Numbered from the stretch's first letter, positions 25,957-34,614 are shown. The stretch is 64,000 nucleotides of DNA from Arthrobacter sp. YN (GCF_002224285.1 NZ_CP022436.1:1674001-1738000); one strand, 5' to 3'. A program made the numbers and translations. The notes: generated by a model from the sequence alone, not told the origin.

Positions 25957-26671
25957 CACCGGCGAGCTGGGTGCGCCGCCTGAACCGCATTCTGGGCGCG
26001 TGCAGCACCGAATCGTCAACATCCCTGGGCACCCACTGGCTGAACGGTGAATCGAGGCTGTACTGGCCGTCGTCGTTCATCATCAGTGTGCGCAACTCAG
26101 CGTTGTCCGGGTTGTTGAGGGATTCGAAGTACTCAACCGTCCAATGGAACCAGCGCATGCAGAACAGGCGCATGGTCAGTCCGTGCGTCACCAGGAGAGC
26201 GTTCGGCGCATACGTGGGCTTTTGCCAGTGGCGGTAGAGCGTCTCCATGAAGGACGACACGCGGTCGTACACATCCGAACCGGATTCACCCTCGCGGAAC
26301 CGGTAGAAGAAGTGGCCGTAGAGGTTGCGGAGCTCCTTTTGGTCCTCGATCTCCCCGGCAATCTGGAAGTTGGCCCAGTCCTGCTCACGAAGCCTGGGTT
26401 CCTCAATGACCCGTTCTATCAACGAGCCCAGATTCAATGCCTCCAAGGTCTGGTACGCCCTCAGATACGGTGAAACGTAGACGCAGACCTGTTGCCCGTC
26501 GAGCTTGCGGCGAAGGTCTTCACCGGCAATGCGGGCTTGCTCCACGCCGAGTTCCGTGAGGGGGATCCGGTAGTCCGGCACACGGTTGTAGATGGACGTG
26601 TCGGCGTTCGCGGCGGACTGGCCGTGCCGGATCATGAAAATTCTCGCTGGGGCACCCATCCCACCAAGCAT
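25934..26671 (-). CDS. Histidine phosphatase (phosphoglycerate mutase) family protein
   Basis: A 245-residue branch-1 histidine phosphatase. The phospho-histidine motif is FMIRHGQSAANADTS near residue 14, and a second histidine lies in LLVTHGLTMRLFC. The extended C-terminal part (FHWTVEYFESLNNPDNAEL) is typical of actinobacterial and fungal homologues of unknown substrate. ATG at 26671 is used; ATG at 26659 is equally possible because neither has a strong ribosome-binding site. The 3' end lies antisense to the last 23 bp of the DeoR gene. Only 50 bp separate it from the divergent CPBP gene. Confidence 0.88.
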   Translation of the reverse strand: MLGGMGAPARIFMIRHGQSAANADTSIYNRVPDYRIPLTELGVEQARIAGEDLRRKLDGQQVCVYVSPYLRAYQTLEALNLGSLIERVIEEPRLREQDWANFQIAGEIEDQKELRNLYGHFFYRFREGESGSDVYDRVSSFMETLYRHWQKPTYAPNALLVTHGLTMRLFCMRWFHWTVEYFESLNNPDNAELRTLMMNDDGQYSLDSPFSQWVPRDVDDSVLHAPRMRFRRRTQLAGASRRMRR

Positions 26672-26721
26672 AGGTGCGTGGTTCCCGGCATAGTGGCAGG
26701 AACTGCGGGCAAGATAGGTAC

Positions 26722-27495
26722 ATGTTCCTTGCTTCCCACCGACGGCTGCGCGCCGAAGTACTTATTGTGCTGGGCCTGTCCCTGGGCCAGTCGGCCGTCT
26801 ATTCCGTGGTGCAACTTCTGGACAAGATGACGCGGGCTCCCTTGGCCGACGCCACCTCAACCCTGAACCGGTCCCAAAGCACCCGCGAGTACTTTGACCT
26901 CACCTACCAACTGCTGGACATCATCTTCGCCCTGGTGCCTGTGGCCCTGGTGTTCTACTTCCTGTCCTCGCATCTCCAGTCAAACCGCGACGGCGACAAC
27001 GGCTCGGCATTCGCCCGGCTCGGCTTCAACTTCGCCCGGCCGGGCAAGGACCTGCTCCACGGTGTGGGACTTGCTGCCGTGATCGGAATTCCGTCTCTGG
27101 GCCTCTACGCCGCCGGCCGGGCACTGGGCATCACCACGGCGATTGTCCCCAGCGGGCTGGACGCCTACTGGTGGACCGTACCAGTGCTCATCCTCTCGGC
27201 CGTGCGGCACGCGATCGTGGAAGAAGTGATCGTGGTGGGCTACCTCATGGACCGCTTCGGGAAGTTCGGCTGGAGCATGCCCGTGGCCATTGTGGTCAGC
27301 GCCGTCCTGCGGGGGAGCTACCACCTGTACCAAGGTTTTGGGCCGTTCATCGGCAACGTGGTCATGGGTTTGGTGTTCGCGTGGATCTATACCAAGACCA
27401 AGCGGGTGATGCCCTTGGTGATTGCCCACGCGTTGCTGGACATCGTGGCGTTTGTGGGCTTCAGCCTGTTCGGCAAGGCGATGGGACTGGGGTAG
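26722..27495 (+). CDS. CPBP-family intramembrane metalloprotease
   Basis: A 257-residue multi-pass membrane protein of the CAAX-protease/bacteriocin-processing (CPBP) family. The core motifs are AIVEEVIVVGYLMDRFG (motif 1, Glu-Glu), VLRGSYHLYQGFG (motif 2, His) and IAHALLDIVAF (motif 3, His/Asp). About six to eight TM segments are visible. ATG at 26722 follows AAGATAGG; longer in-frame upstream sequence is unlikely. Substrate unknown. No bacteriocin genes are nearby. A strong hairpin terminator lies 16 nt downstream. Confidence 0.88.
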   Translation: MFLASHRRLRAEVLIVLGLSLGQSAVYSVVQLLDKMTRAPLADATSTLNRSQSTREYFDLTYQLLDIIFALVPVALVFYFLSSHLQSNRDGDNGSAFARLGFNFARPGKDLLHGVGLAAVIGIPSLGLYAAGRALGITTAIVPSGLDAYWWTVPVLILSAVRHAIVEEVIVVGYLMDRFGKFGWSMPVAIVVSAVLRGSYHLYQGFGPFIGNVVMGLVFAWIYTKTKRVMPLVIAHALLDIVAFVGFSLFGKAMGLG

Positions 27496-27511
27496 GGCGC
27501 TTAAAAATATC

Positions 27512-27560
27512 CGGCCGCCATCGGTGGGTGACGTCATTGGCACCCGCTGATGGCGGCCGA
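27512..27560. terminator. Terminator hairpin between CPBP and VOC genes
   Basis: CGGCCGCCATCGGTGGGTG (27512-27530) pairs with CACCCGCTGATGGCGGCCG (27541-27559), 16 of 19 positions, with an A-rich run before and AAGTTCTT after. It sits between the convergent stops at 27495 and 27617. Confidence 0.75.
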
Positions 27561-27616
27561 AGTTCTTACCGGACAGGGATGGCCGGTGCCGGGACGAGCC
27601 CGGTTGGACGGGGCGG

Positions 27617-28255
27617 TCAGATGGTGACGGCTCCGGAGGCGGTTTCGAAAGTTACTGACATGATTCCCGGAGTGCCGTGCGGTGCCATCCACTGGACAGC
27701 GACGTCCTCAAGCGGCTTTTCCACCGGTTCTCCGAGCCATTCGGTGACGCGTTCCGCCGAGCCCGCAATGGTGAGGCTGGACATCTTGACGTCGCTTTCG
27801 TAGATCCTGGACGGGTGCAGCGAGGGGTCGCCCTCCCACTTGAGCAAGTACGGAACCTGGGGATCTGCGATCAATCCCAGGATGCCGATCTGCTGCCACA
27901 CCAGTTCGCGGCCGTCAGGGAACTTGCGGTTGCCCGGAACAGCGGAGCGGCCAAGGCGGTCCTCAAACGGTGCCAGGTCGTCAACAGCGACGCACCAGCC
28001 CATCCAGCCACCACCGGCGGCCGAGCGGGCACGAACTGCCTGGCCAAAAGGCGCTTTGTCGGAAGCAGGGTGGTCCAGGACCTCCACCACTTCCAGGTAC
28101 TTGTTATCCGCAAGGGGAATGATCATGTTCCGGGTACCGAAGCGCGGGTGCACTCCGCCCCGGACAGCGTCCACTCCCAGTGCCGCGGAAATTCGTTCGG
28201 TAGTGGCCAGAAGGCCATCTCGTTCACAGGCGTAAGAGACGTGATCCATGCGCAT
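27617..28255 (-). CDS. VOC (glyoxalase-like) family protein
   Basis: A 212-residue protein of the vicinal-oxygen-chelate superfamily, glyoxalase-like domain type. The N-terminus MDHVSYACERDGLL carries the first metal-ligand His, and HPRFGTRNMIIPLADNKYLEVVEVL is a typical second strand pair of the domain. No reaction can be assigned. The upstream 90 bases in frame lack a start with a ribosome-binding site; ATGs at 28255 and 28249 are both plausible starts. It is divergent from metY across 225 bp. Confidence 0.8.
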   Translation of the reverse strand: MRMDHVSYACERDGLLATTERISAALGVDAVRGGVHPRFGTRNMIIPLADNKYLEVVEVLDHPASDKAPFGQAVRARSAAGGGWMGWCVAVDDLAPFEDRLGRSAVPGNRKFPDGRELVWQQIGILGLIADPQVPYLLKWEGDPSLHPSRIYESDVKMSSLTIAGSAERVTEWLGEPVEKPLEDVAVQWMAPHGTPGIMSVTFETASGAVTI

Positions 28256-28390
28256 GGCTTCATCTTGGCACTTTGTGATCGGGGTCTCAGCTAAGTCAAC
28301 CCTAACTAAGGTGGGATGTGTATAACCGGTGCCGTGTGGCGTCATGCAGGGACGCTGAAAGACCGAAAGATTCCACCGGCGTCACAAAGC

Positions 28391-28419
28391 TGTCCAAGGC
28401 TCCGGACACTTCCTAGACT
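28391..28419 (+). promoter_or_regulatory. Putative metY promoter
   Basis: TGTCCA, 17 bp, then TAGACT at 28414-28419. The block TTCCTAGACT also occurs before metX (29964-29972), suggesting a shared -10 context for the two methionine genes. No riboswitch is seen in the ~55-nt leader. Confidence 0.4.
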
Positions 28420-28480
28420 GGCCCCAGCTCACATGCAGCCCGTTTCCACAGAACCCATGCGCCACGAACAGGAGAACTCC

Positions 28481-29797
28481 ATGTCCCAAGGATGGTCTTT
28501 CGAAACCCGCCAGATCCACGCCGGTCAGGAGCCTGACTCTGCCACGGGAGCACGGGCATTGCCGATCTACCAGACCACGTCCTTTGTGTTCCCCAGCGCC
28601 GAGAGCGCAGCCAACCGGTTTGCCTTGGCCGAGCTCGCACCCATCTACACCCGGATCGGCAACCCGACGCAGGATGCCGTGGAGCAGCGGATCGCGAGCC
28701 TCGAAGGCGGCTTGGGAGCGCTCCTGCTGAGCTCCGGCCAGGCCGCGGAGACCTTCGCCATCCTCAACATCGCGGAGGCCGGCGACCACATCGTGGCGAG
28801 CCCCAGCCTGTATGGCGGTACTTACAACCTTCTGGCGCACACCCTGAAGAAGTTCGGCATCTCGGTGACCTTCGTAGAGGACCCGGACAACCTGGACCAG
28901 TGGCGTGACGCCGTCCAGCCGAATACCAAACTGTTCTTCGGCGAGGTTGTTTCCAACCCGCGCCAGGACGTACTGGACATTGAGGGCGTCGCCCGCACCG
29001 CCCACGAGGCCGGCGTGCCACTTATCGTCGACAACACACTGTCCACTCCCTACCTCATCCGTCCCATCGAGTGGGGCGCCGACATCGTGGTCCACTCCGC
29101 CACCAAGTATCTTGGCGGTCACGGTTCTGCCATCGCCGGCGTGATTGTGGACTCAGGCAACTTCGACTTCGGCAAGGACCCGGAGCGCTTCCCGGGTTTC
29201 AATACTCCGGACCCCAGCTACAACGGACTGGTGTACGCCCGCGATCTTGGCAAGGGCGGTGCGCTCGGCGCAAACCTTTCCTACGTCCTGAAGGCGCGGG
29301 TCCAGCTTCTTCGCGACCTCGGTTCCGCTGTGTCCCCGTTCAACGCTTTCCTGATCGCCCAGGGGCTGGAGACGCTGAGCCTGCGCGTCGAACGTCACGT
29401 AGCCAACGCCACCAAGGTGGCCGAGTGGCTGGAAGCCCACGGCGACGTCGAATCGGTCGCCTATGCGGGTCTGCCGTCCAGCCCGTGGTATGACCGTGGC
29501 CGGAAGTACGGTCCCCAAGGCACCGGCGCCATTGTTGCCTTCAACATCAAGGGCGGCGTTGAGGCGGGCAAGCGCTTCGTGGACGGACTGGAACTGCATT
29601 CGCATGTTGCCAACATCGGCGACGTCCGCTCGCTGGTCATCCACCCGGCGTCCACTACGCACAGCCAGCTGACGGTGGAGCAGCAGCTGGTGGCCGGCGT
29701 GAACCCCGGCTTGGTCCGCTTGTCCGTAGGGATTGAGCACGTGGATGACATCATCGCCGACCTCGAAGCAGGCTTCCGGGCCGCCAAGGGAGCCTGA
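28481..29797 (+). CDS. metY: O-acetylhomoserine aminocarboxypropyltransferase (sulfhydrylase)
   Basis: A 438-residue PLP enzyme of the Cys/Met metabolism family that makes homocysteine from O-acetylhomoserine and sulfide. Visible are ETRQIHAGQEPDSATGARALPIYQTTSF-type N-terminal motifs, GDHIVASPSLYGGTYNLL, and the PLP lysine in VVHSATKYLGGHG near residue 210. The long C-terminal part with IHPASTTHSQL distinguishes OAH sulfhydrylases from cystathionine enzymes. AGGAGAAC precedes the ATG at 28481. metX, which makes its substrate, lies 317 nt downstream behind its own terminator and riboswitch. Confidence 0.94.
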   Translation: MSQGWSFETRQIHAGQEPDSATGARALPIYQTTSFVFPSAESAANRFALAELAPIYTRIGNPTQDAVEQRIASLEGGLGALLLSSGQAAETFAILNIAEAGDHIVASPSLYGGTYNLLAHTLKKFGISVTFVEDPDNLDQWRDAVQPNTKLFFGEVVSNPRQDVLDIEGVARTAHEAGVPLIVDNTLSTPYLIRPIEWGADIVVHSATKYLGGHGSAIAGVIVDSGNFDFGKDPERFPGFNTPDPSYNGLVYARDLGKGGALGANLSYVLKARVQLLRDLGSAVSPFNAFLIAQGLETLSLRVERHVANATKVAEWLEAHGDVESVAYAGLPSSPWYDRGRKYGPQGTGAIVAFNIKGGVEAGKRFVDGLELHSHVANIGDVRSLVIHPASTTHSQLTVEQQLVAGVNPGLVRLSVGIEHVDDIIADLEAGFRAAKGA

Positions 29798-29843
29798 ACC
29801 CGGAGCTGAAAGCCAGGGCGGGACTGCGCCTGACGCCTTTCCT

Positions 29844-29886
29844 GGAATGCCGCCCGGACCGACGATTATTCGACGGGCGGCATTCC
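29844..29886 (+). terminator. Hairpin after metY
   Basis: A 13-bp inverted repeat (GGAATGCCGCCCG at 29844-29856 and its complement at 29874-29886) with a 17-nt loop, 46 nt after the metY stop. Only a weak T run follows, so termination strength is uncertain. Confidence 0.6.
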
Positions 29887-29981
29887 GGAGTGCTGCTTTG
29901 TGAACGAAAACGCCCTGAACCGTCACACTGATGTCACATTCTTCGCCATAAGCGCCCTGTATTTCCTAGACTCTTCGTATT

Positions 29982-30100
29982 AGGTCATGAGTGCCAGCGC
30001 ATAGCCCCGGCTTGCTGGCCGGCAACCCTCCTCCGCGGTGGGGTGCCCCGGGTGAAGACCTGGCCTGTTCGCACGCAAGGCGACGGGCAAGCGCGAGGTT
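29982..30100 (+). ncRNA. SAM-IV riboswitch upstream of metX
   Basis: The stretch beginning GGTCATGAGTGCCAGCGC, continuing through CCCCGGCTTGCTGGCCGGCA, ACCCTCC, GGTGGGGTGCCCC and GGGTGAAGACCTGG, matches the conserved core of the actinobacterial SAM-IV class, including the closing GGTC/GACC helix. It ends 15-20 nt before the metX ATG, so S-adenosylmethionine binding would most likely block translation initiation. Assignment rests on the conserved core recalled from the family, not on a covariance search. Confidence 0.85.
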
Positions 30101-30114
30101 AAGGTGTCAAAGGA

Positions 30115-31236
30115 ATGACCATTACTGCTGCAGCACTTCCAAAATCCGGGGAAGAAGACGGAACCGTCAAGTACGCCGCCATTGGGCCGCTGGACCTTGA
30201 AGCGGGCGGATTCCTGCCCGACGTCGTCCTCGCCTATGAGACCTGGGGGCAGCTGAACGCCGATGCCTCCAATGCCGTGCTCATCCAGCATGCCCTCACG
30301 GGCAGCACGCACGTTGCCCGGGGAGCTACGGACGAAGAAGGATGGTGGGAGCAGTTGGTAGGCCCCGGTGCCACCATCGACACCAACAGGTTCTTTGTCA
30401 TCTCCATCAACATCGTGGGTGGCTGCTACGGCAGCACCGGACCGTCCTCGGAGGCGCCGGACGGCCGTCCTTGGGGCTCCCGGTTCCCCCTGGTCACCCT
30501 GCGCGACAGCACCGAGGCCGAGGCGCGCCTGGCTGAAGCCCTGGGAATCGAGGCCTGGCACGCCGTGTTGGGCGGTTCGATGGGCGGCGCCCGCGCGTTG
30601 GAATGGGCAGCGACCTTCCCGGAGCGGGTGAAGCGCTGCGCCGTGATATCCGTGGGTGCCTACAGTACGGCCGAGCAGATCGCCTTTGCACAGGCCCAAA
30701 CCCTGGCCATTCGCCAGGACCCGAACTTCAACAACGGCGATTACTACGGTGGCGCGGCCCCTGAGCACGGGCTCGCCTTGGCCCGGCGCATCGCCCACAT
30801 CACCTACCGCTCGGCGTTGGAGTTGGATTTCCGCTTCGGCCGCGAAGCCCAGCACCAGGAGACACCACTGGCCGCTGCGGTCCTGGGGGAGCGTGGCCGC
30901 TATCAGGTGGAGAGCTACCTTGACCACCAGGGAACAAAGCTCGTCCGACGATTTGACGCCAACAGCTACATCGCCATCACCGAAGCCCTGATGTCCCACG
31001 ACGTCGCACGCGGCCGTGGATCGCTGGAGGCAGCATTGTCGCGCACCACTGCGGAGTTCTTCGTTGCGGCGGTGGACAGCGACAGGTTGTATTTCCCGGC
31101 GCAATCCCGGGAATTGGCGGCAGCCCTGCCGGGTGATGTTCCGGTTCACGTCATTGAGGCGCCGATCGGCCACGACGGGTTCCTGACGGAAATCGGCCAG
31201 CTCTCAGCACAGCTCCGCGGAGCCTTCTTCGCCTAG
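30115..31236 (+). CDS. metX: Homoserine O-acetyltransferase
   Basis: A 373-residue alpha/beta-hydrolase-fold enzyme that acetylates homoserine with acetyl-CoA for methionine synthesis. Family marks are LAYETWGQLNADASNAVLI, LTGSTHV, the nucleophile elbow VLGGSMGGARALEWA with Ser near residue 154, and the C-terminal GHDGFLTEI carrying the catalytic His. Ribosome-binding site AAAGGA just before the ATG lies at the end of the SAM-IV riboswitch, which fits control of translation by S-adenosylmethionine. It works with metY upstream. Confidence 0.95.
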   Translation: MTITAAALPKSGEEDGTVKYAAIGPLDLEAGGFLPDVVLAYETWGQLNADASNAVLIQHALTGSTHVARGATDEEGWWEQLVGPGATIDTNRFFVISINIVGGCYGSTGPSSEAPDGRPWGSRFPLVTLRDSTEAEARLAEALGIEAWHAVLGGSMGGARALEWAATFPERVKRCAVISVGAYSTAEQIAFAQAQTLAIRQDPNFNNGDYYGGAAPEHGLALARRIAHITYRSALELDFRFGREAQHQETPLAAAVLGERGRYQVESYLDHQGTKLVRRFDANSYIAITEALMSHDVARGRGSLEAALSRTTAEFFVAAVDSDRLYFPAQSRELAAALPGDVPVHVIEAPIGHDGFLTEIGQLSAQLRGAFFA

Positions 31237-31275
31237 ATTGAGTCTCGGCTGCAGGGCGCCGTGTGGGCCGCCGGC

Positions 31276-31728
31276 CTAGCCATTCATGATGTCGCCGCGT
31301 TGCTTCATGTAATCCTCCATGGCGATCTCCCCGTTGCTGAACTTTGCGTCCAGCTCTGCCAGCTTGCGGGCGCGGTAGCCTTGCGGCTCCGAACCGTTGG
31401 TGGCGGGGAAGGGCGCGGGGGATGAAGGGTTCGACGGCGCCCCGGACTGCGGTGTGTCATCCACAGGGCGGATGATGGTCGGCTCGGTCGGATAGCCCGG
31501 GTAGTTCTGTAAGGGGTAGTCCTGTCCCGGGTGATCCTGTCCCCGGTAATCCTGCTGAGGGTAGTCCTGCTGTGCCGGATAGCCGGGGCCGGGCAGGTTC
31601 TGTTGGGGATAGCCGGGGCCGCGGAAGTTCCCGTTCTGGATCCGTCGCGCCCGGGAGCGGTTGTACATGCGGATCCCGAGCGGAATCAGCCACGAGCAGA
31701 CGATGATCCAGAAGATCAGATTGTTCAC
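31276..31728 (-). CDS. Small membrane protein with Tyr/Pro/Gln repeats and SHOCT domain
   Basis: A 150-residue protein. Residues 1-20 form one membrane segment (NNLIFWIIVCSWLIPLGI) followed by a basic NRSRARR stop-transfer. The middle is low-complexity with five-residue near repeats (QDYRG, QDHPG, QDYPL, QNYPG). The C-terminal ~30 residues (KLAELDAKFSNGEIAMEDY) match the SHOCT motif, a short oligomerisation helix pair often found after membrane segments. Function unknown. No operon partner; convergent with metX. Confidence 0.8.
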   Translation of the reverse strand: MNNLIFWIIVCSWLIPLGIRMYNRSRARRIQNGNFRGPGYPQQNLPGPGYPAQQDYPQQDYRGQDHPGQDYPLQNYPGYPTEPTIIRPVDDTPQSGAPSNPSSPAPFPATNGSEPQGYRARKLAELDAKFSNGEIAMEDYMKQRGDIMNG

Positions 31729-31805
31729 AGTGCAGGCCTCCTAGGTCTTATCCCAGCTTAGCCCCGTCGTACGGCGTGAACTCCGGGCGCCTTCAGTGAA
31801 CCTTT

Positions 31806-32993
31806 TCAGAGGAGCCGGGCTTCCATGCCCAGGAACTGCCCATAGCGTTCCACTTCGGCGTCCAGGGCCATCTGTTCGGGAGGGCTTGCGGGCTGGTTCA
31901 TGCGGACATCCAGTTGGCAGGCTCCGCCGGAGAAACCATGGCGCCACCATCCGGCCAACCTGCCATCCAGCAGGACCACGTGCATGGGCCCGTTGTCCTC
32001 GGGGAAATATGGGGCTGTCCCGCCGAGGTAGTGCCGGGACTGCGAATAGCCCATGACATATTCGTCGTAGCACTGGATGAGGTCGATGCGGGGGAGTCCT
32101 GCGTCATGCGGACGCGAACGGCCCCCGTCGTTGGTGAGCTCGCCGACGTCTTCCGGGGCCAGGTAAAACTCCACGCCGTCCATGGCGAGCGATGCCAGCG
32201 AGCCCGGCGACAGCTTCCCAGCCACCTGGAGGCCCAGTTTTACATCCTTCATGGTCAGCCCTGACCACACGGCGCAGTCCTTGATGGTGGCGGGTCCGCG
32301 GCTGCCGAAGTACCGGAGCACCAACGTCCCCAAGGCCTCTTCACGGTCCTCCCCGGCCAACGGCGTACGAACGAAACCGGGAACGCGCTCCTCGAAGAGA
32401 GCGTACGTCTGTTTCAGGGCGCCCCCGGCAGAGCGGATGGGGGCGCCGCTCACCAGGATGCGACTGACCTCGGCGTGCATGAGGTGGTAGATAAACCCCA
32501 GGCCCTTGCTGGGTAAGCCGGCCTGTCCCAGGACCTCAGCCAGTTCTTCGCGTGTCTTGTGGGCGCCGTCGGCTACGGCTGAGGCCAGGATCCGGCCACT
32601 GAGTGCGGACGTTTCTTCGTCCACTCCTGTTTGGCGGTACATGCCTTTGTTTCCCTGATGCAGCCGGTCCGCGGAGAGCCCCATCAGCCAGCCGAGGTCG
32701 TCCCGGTGCACAAAGTGCCACGTGGGGCGCAGGATGTGCGTCCGCAGGATGGTTCCATCGGCAACGGCTTGTTCCACGTCGGAGGAAGTGGAAGCGGATG
32801 TCCTTTGTGCAAGGGTCCACCGCGCATACGGAAATTCCTGGGACTGGACTGCCAGCAGGTTGCTGACCACGTCTCCGGCGGTCCCGGACAAGGGAGCCCG
32901 CAGTTGCTGCCGTCGCAGGCGCAGGCGCCGGACGTTCTCCGCGAAGGGGGAGGCGTTATCCGACACTGCGGCCCCCGAAGCTGCGGCCCCCAA
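31806..32993 (-). CDS. Winged-helix AlkZ-like DNA-binding protein (HTH_42 family)
   Basis: A 395-residue protein of the family that includes the AlkZ/YcaQ interstrand-crosslink and alkyl-purine DNA glycosylases. The characteristic N-terminal NLLAVQSQEFPYAR carries a Q-x-Q motif at the place of the AlkZ catalytic glutamines, followed by ILRTHILRPTWHFVH, a family hallmark. Three winged-helix modules are expected. The glycosylase role is inferred from family. Start taken as TTG at 32993 with AGGG seven bases upstream; GTG at 32966 is an alternative. It follows the SGNH hydrolase gene by 40 nt on the same strand. Confidence 0.78.
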   Translation of the reverse strand: MGAAASGAAVSDNASPFAENVRRLRLRRQQLRAPLSGTAGDVVSNLLAVQSQEFPYARWTLAQRTSASTSSDVEQAVADGTILRTHILRPTWHFVHRDDLGWLMGLSADRLHQGNKGMYRQTGVDEETSALSGRILASAVADGAHKTREELAEVLGQAGLPSKGLGFIYHLMHAEVSRILVSGAPIRSAGGALKQTYALFEERVPGFVRTPLAGEDREEALGTLVLRYFGSRGPATIKDCAVWSGLTMKDVKLGLQVAGKLSPGSLASLAMDGVEFYLAPEDVGELTNDGGRSRPHDAGLPRIDLIQCYDEYVMGYSQSRHYLGGTAPYFPEDNGPMHVVLLDGRLAGWWRHGFSGGACQLDVRMNQPASPPEQMALDAEVERYGQFLGMEARLL

Positions 32994-33033
32994 GAAACCC
33001 TGCCGGCACCATCGCCGTCACCTTAACGTCGCC

Positions 33034-33876
33034 CTAGCGCCGCGGAAGCAAAGTGCCACTGGGGCCGAAGACGGGGCCCGGCGTCGGACGCTTTGGCGTG
33101 ATGCCGTCACCGGAGGACTGGTGCCGGAGCCTTCGGATAACCCACGGAACAAAGTACTCGCGCGCCCAGACAAGGTCCGAGGAGCGGGCCTCGCGCCACG
33201 TCCGCGGAGGCAGAGGCTTGGGCATCAAGGGCTCAAGGGTGTGTTGGACGTTCAGTGCCTCCAGGACCATCATGGCGATGGTGTGGTGGCCCAGCGGCGA
33301 GAAGTGCAGGCGGTCCGCATCCCACATCTGGGAATCCGCCAACTGCCGCAAGGACCACATGTCTGCAATGATGGCGTCGTGGCGTGCGGCCACGGTCCTG
33401 AGGTTCTCGTTATAGATGGCCACCTTGCCGCGGATGCGCCCCAGTACGGAGGCTGCGGTGTCCGGGCCGTTGAAGAGCACCACGGTGGCGCCGCCAGAGC
33501 TTAGCTCTCCCACTGCGGTATCGAGCTTTTCGGCCAGCAGGTCGGGGTCGCCCCCGGGTCGGATGAGGTCGTTGCCGCCGGCTGAGATGGACACGAGGTC
33601 AGGCTGCAGTTCCAGGCAGTGGCCTACTTGTTCATCGATGATCTGCTGGAGCAACCTGCCACGGATGGCAAGGTTGGCATAGGCAAAGTCTTCCTGCCCG
33701 CGGCCCAGTTCCTCGGCCACCCGATCTGCCCAACCGCGGTGACCGCCGGGGTTCCGGGACTCGGGGTCGCCGATGCCCTCCGTGAAGGAGTCACCCAGCG
33801 CCACGTAACGGGTCCAGGGGTGTCGCTGTAGAGGATCGCCGGGTTTCAACAACTGATTGTTCTCACTCACGCTCAT
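33034..33876 (-). CDS. SGNH/GDSL-family hydrolase
   Basis: A 280-residue cytoplasmic-type esterase/lipase without signal peptide. Block I is VALGDSFTEGIGD (Ser nucleophile near residue 29), block III ISAGGNDLIRPGGD (oxyanion Gly/Asn), and block V DRLHFSPLGHHTIA (Asp/His pair). Start at 33876 follows GAGGGGGCAGGAT. The C-terminal ~60 residues are rich in Arg/Pro and unassigned. The divergent phospholipase/carboxylesterase gene starts 70 bp away. Substrate unknown. Confidence 0.9.
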   Translation of the reverse strand: MSVSENNQLLKPGDPLQRHPWTRYVALGDSFTEGIGDPESRNPGGHRGWADRVAEELGRGQEDFAYANLAIRGRLLQQIIDEQVGHCLELQPDLVSISAGGNDLIRPGGDPDLLAEKLDTAVGELSSGGATVVLFNGPDTAASVLGRIRGKVAIYNENLRTVAARHDAIIADMWSLRQLADSQMWDADRLHFSPLGHHTIAMMVLEALNVQHTLEPLMPKPLPPRTWREARSSDLVWAREYFVPWVIRRLRHQSSGDGITPKRPTPGPVFGPSGTLLPRR

Positions 33877-33946
33877 ATCCTGCCCCCTCACGGCGAACCT
33901 ACGCCACCGTAGGTTGTTACTTGTGGGTAACTGCAAGAATGGAACC

Positions 33947-34597
33947 ATGACTGAAGCCCCCGCATTCCCCGCGCCTGTTGTCCTGTGGTCCCATGACGAA
34001 GCCGAGCGTGCAGGCAAGCCGCTCCTGGTCCTGCTGCACGGTTACGGATCCAATGAGGACGACCTTTTCAGCCTGGCAGGGTTGCTGCCTGACGGATTCG
34101 TGGTGGCGGCCCTTCGTGCGCCGATGCCCATGGGACCTGGCTTCACGTGGTTCCCGCTCACGGCATCCATCGACTACTCCCTGGATGCCGTGAAACTCGC
34201 GGCCGAGTACGCCCTTGAGTGGCTGGACACGGTCAAGGCCAACCACTCTTCGGTCACCCTGCTTGGCTTCTCCATGGGGATGGCCATGGCGACCACCATG
34301 TTCCGCTACCGTCCCGCGGACTTTGCCGCCGTCGTCGGGCTTTCAGGCTTTGTGATCGACGCCGGCGCTGACGCCGCCTTCCGGGACTACGAACTGGACG
34401 GATCGGTGCCCATGTTCTGGGGCCGGGACCAGCAGGATCCCGTCATCACCCAGGACAAGATCGACTACACCATGGGGTGGGTGCGCAAGCACGTTGACCT
34501 GACCAAGGTGCTCTACACGGGAATGTGGCATGGCATCAACCAGCAGGAGATCGGCCACGTGGGCGAGTTCCTGACCCATAAAGTCCTGACTGACTGA
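33947..34597 (+). CDS. Alpha/beta hydrolase, phospholipase/carboxylesterase family
   Basis: A 216-residue hydrolase of the YpfH/EstB-type serine esterases. LLVLLHGYGSNEDDL supplies the oxyanion loop, LLGFSMGMAMA the nucleophile elbow (Ser near residue 106), QDPVIT the acid and MWHGINQ the His. The start at 33947 follows AAGAATGGAACC. Its last codons and stop lie inside a TGAC tandem repeat, which gives successive in-frame stops. Substrate unknown. Confidence 0.9.
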   Translation: MTEAPAFPAPVVLWSHDEAERAGKPLLVLLHGYGSNEDDLFSLAGLLPDGFVVAALRAPMPMGPGFTWFPLTASIDYSLDAVKLAAEYALEWLDTVKANHSSVTLLGFSMGMAMATTMFRYRPADFAAVVGLSGFVIDAGADAAFRDYELDGSVPMFWGRDQQDPVITQDKIDYTMGWVRKHVDLTKVLYTGMWHGINQQEIGHVGEFLTHKVLTD

Positions 34598-34614
34598 CTG
34601 ACTGACTGACTGAC
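34587..34614. repeat. Seven tandem TGAC units over the esterase stop codon
   Basis: TGAC is repeated seven times without error. The esterase frame reads into it and stops at the first in-frame TGA (34595-34597). The frame repeats every three units (12 bp), so any change in copy number still leaves a stop. Confidence 0.9.
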
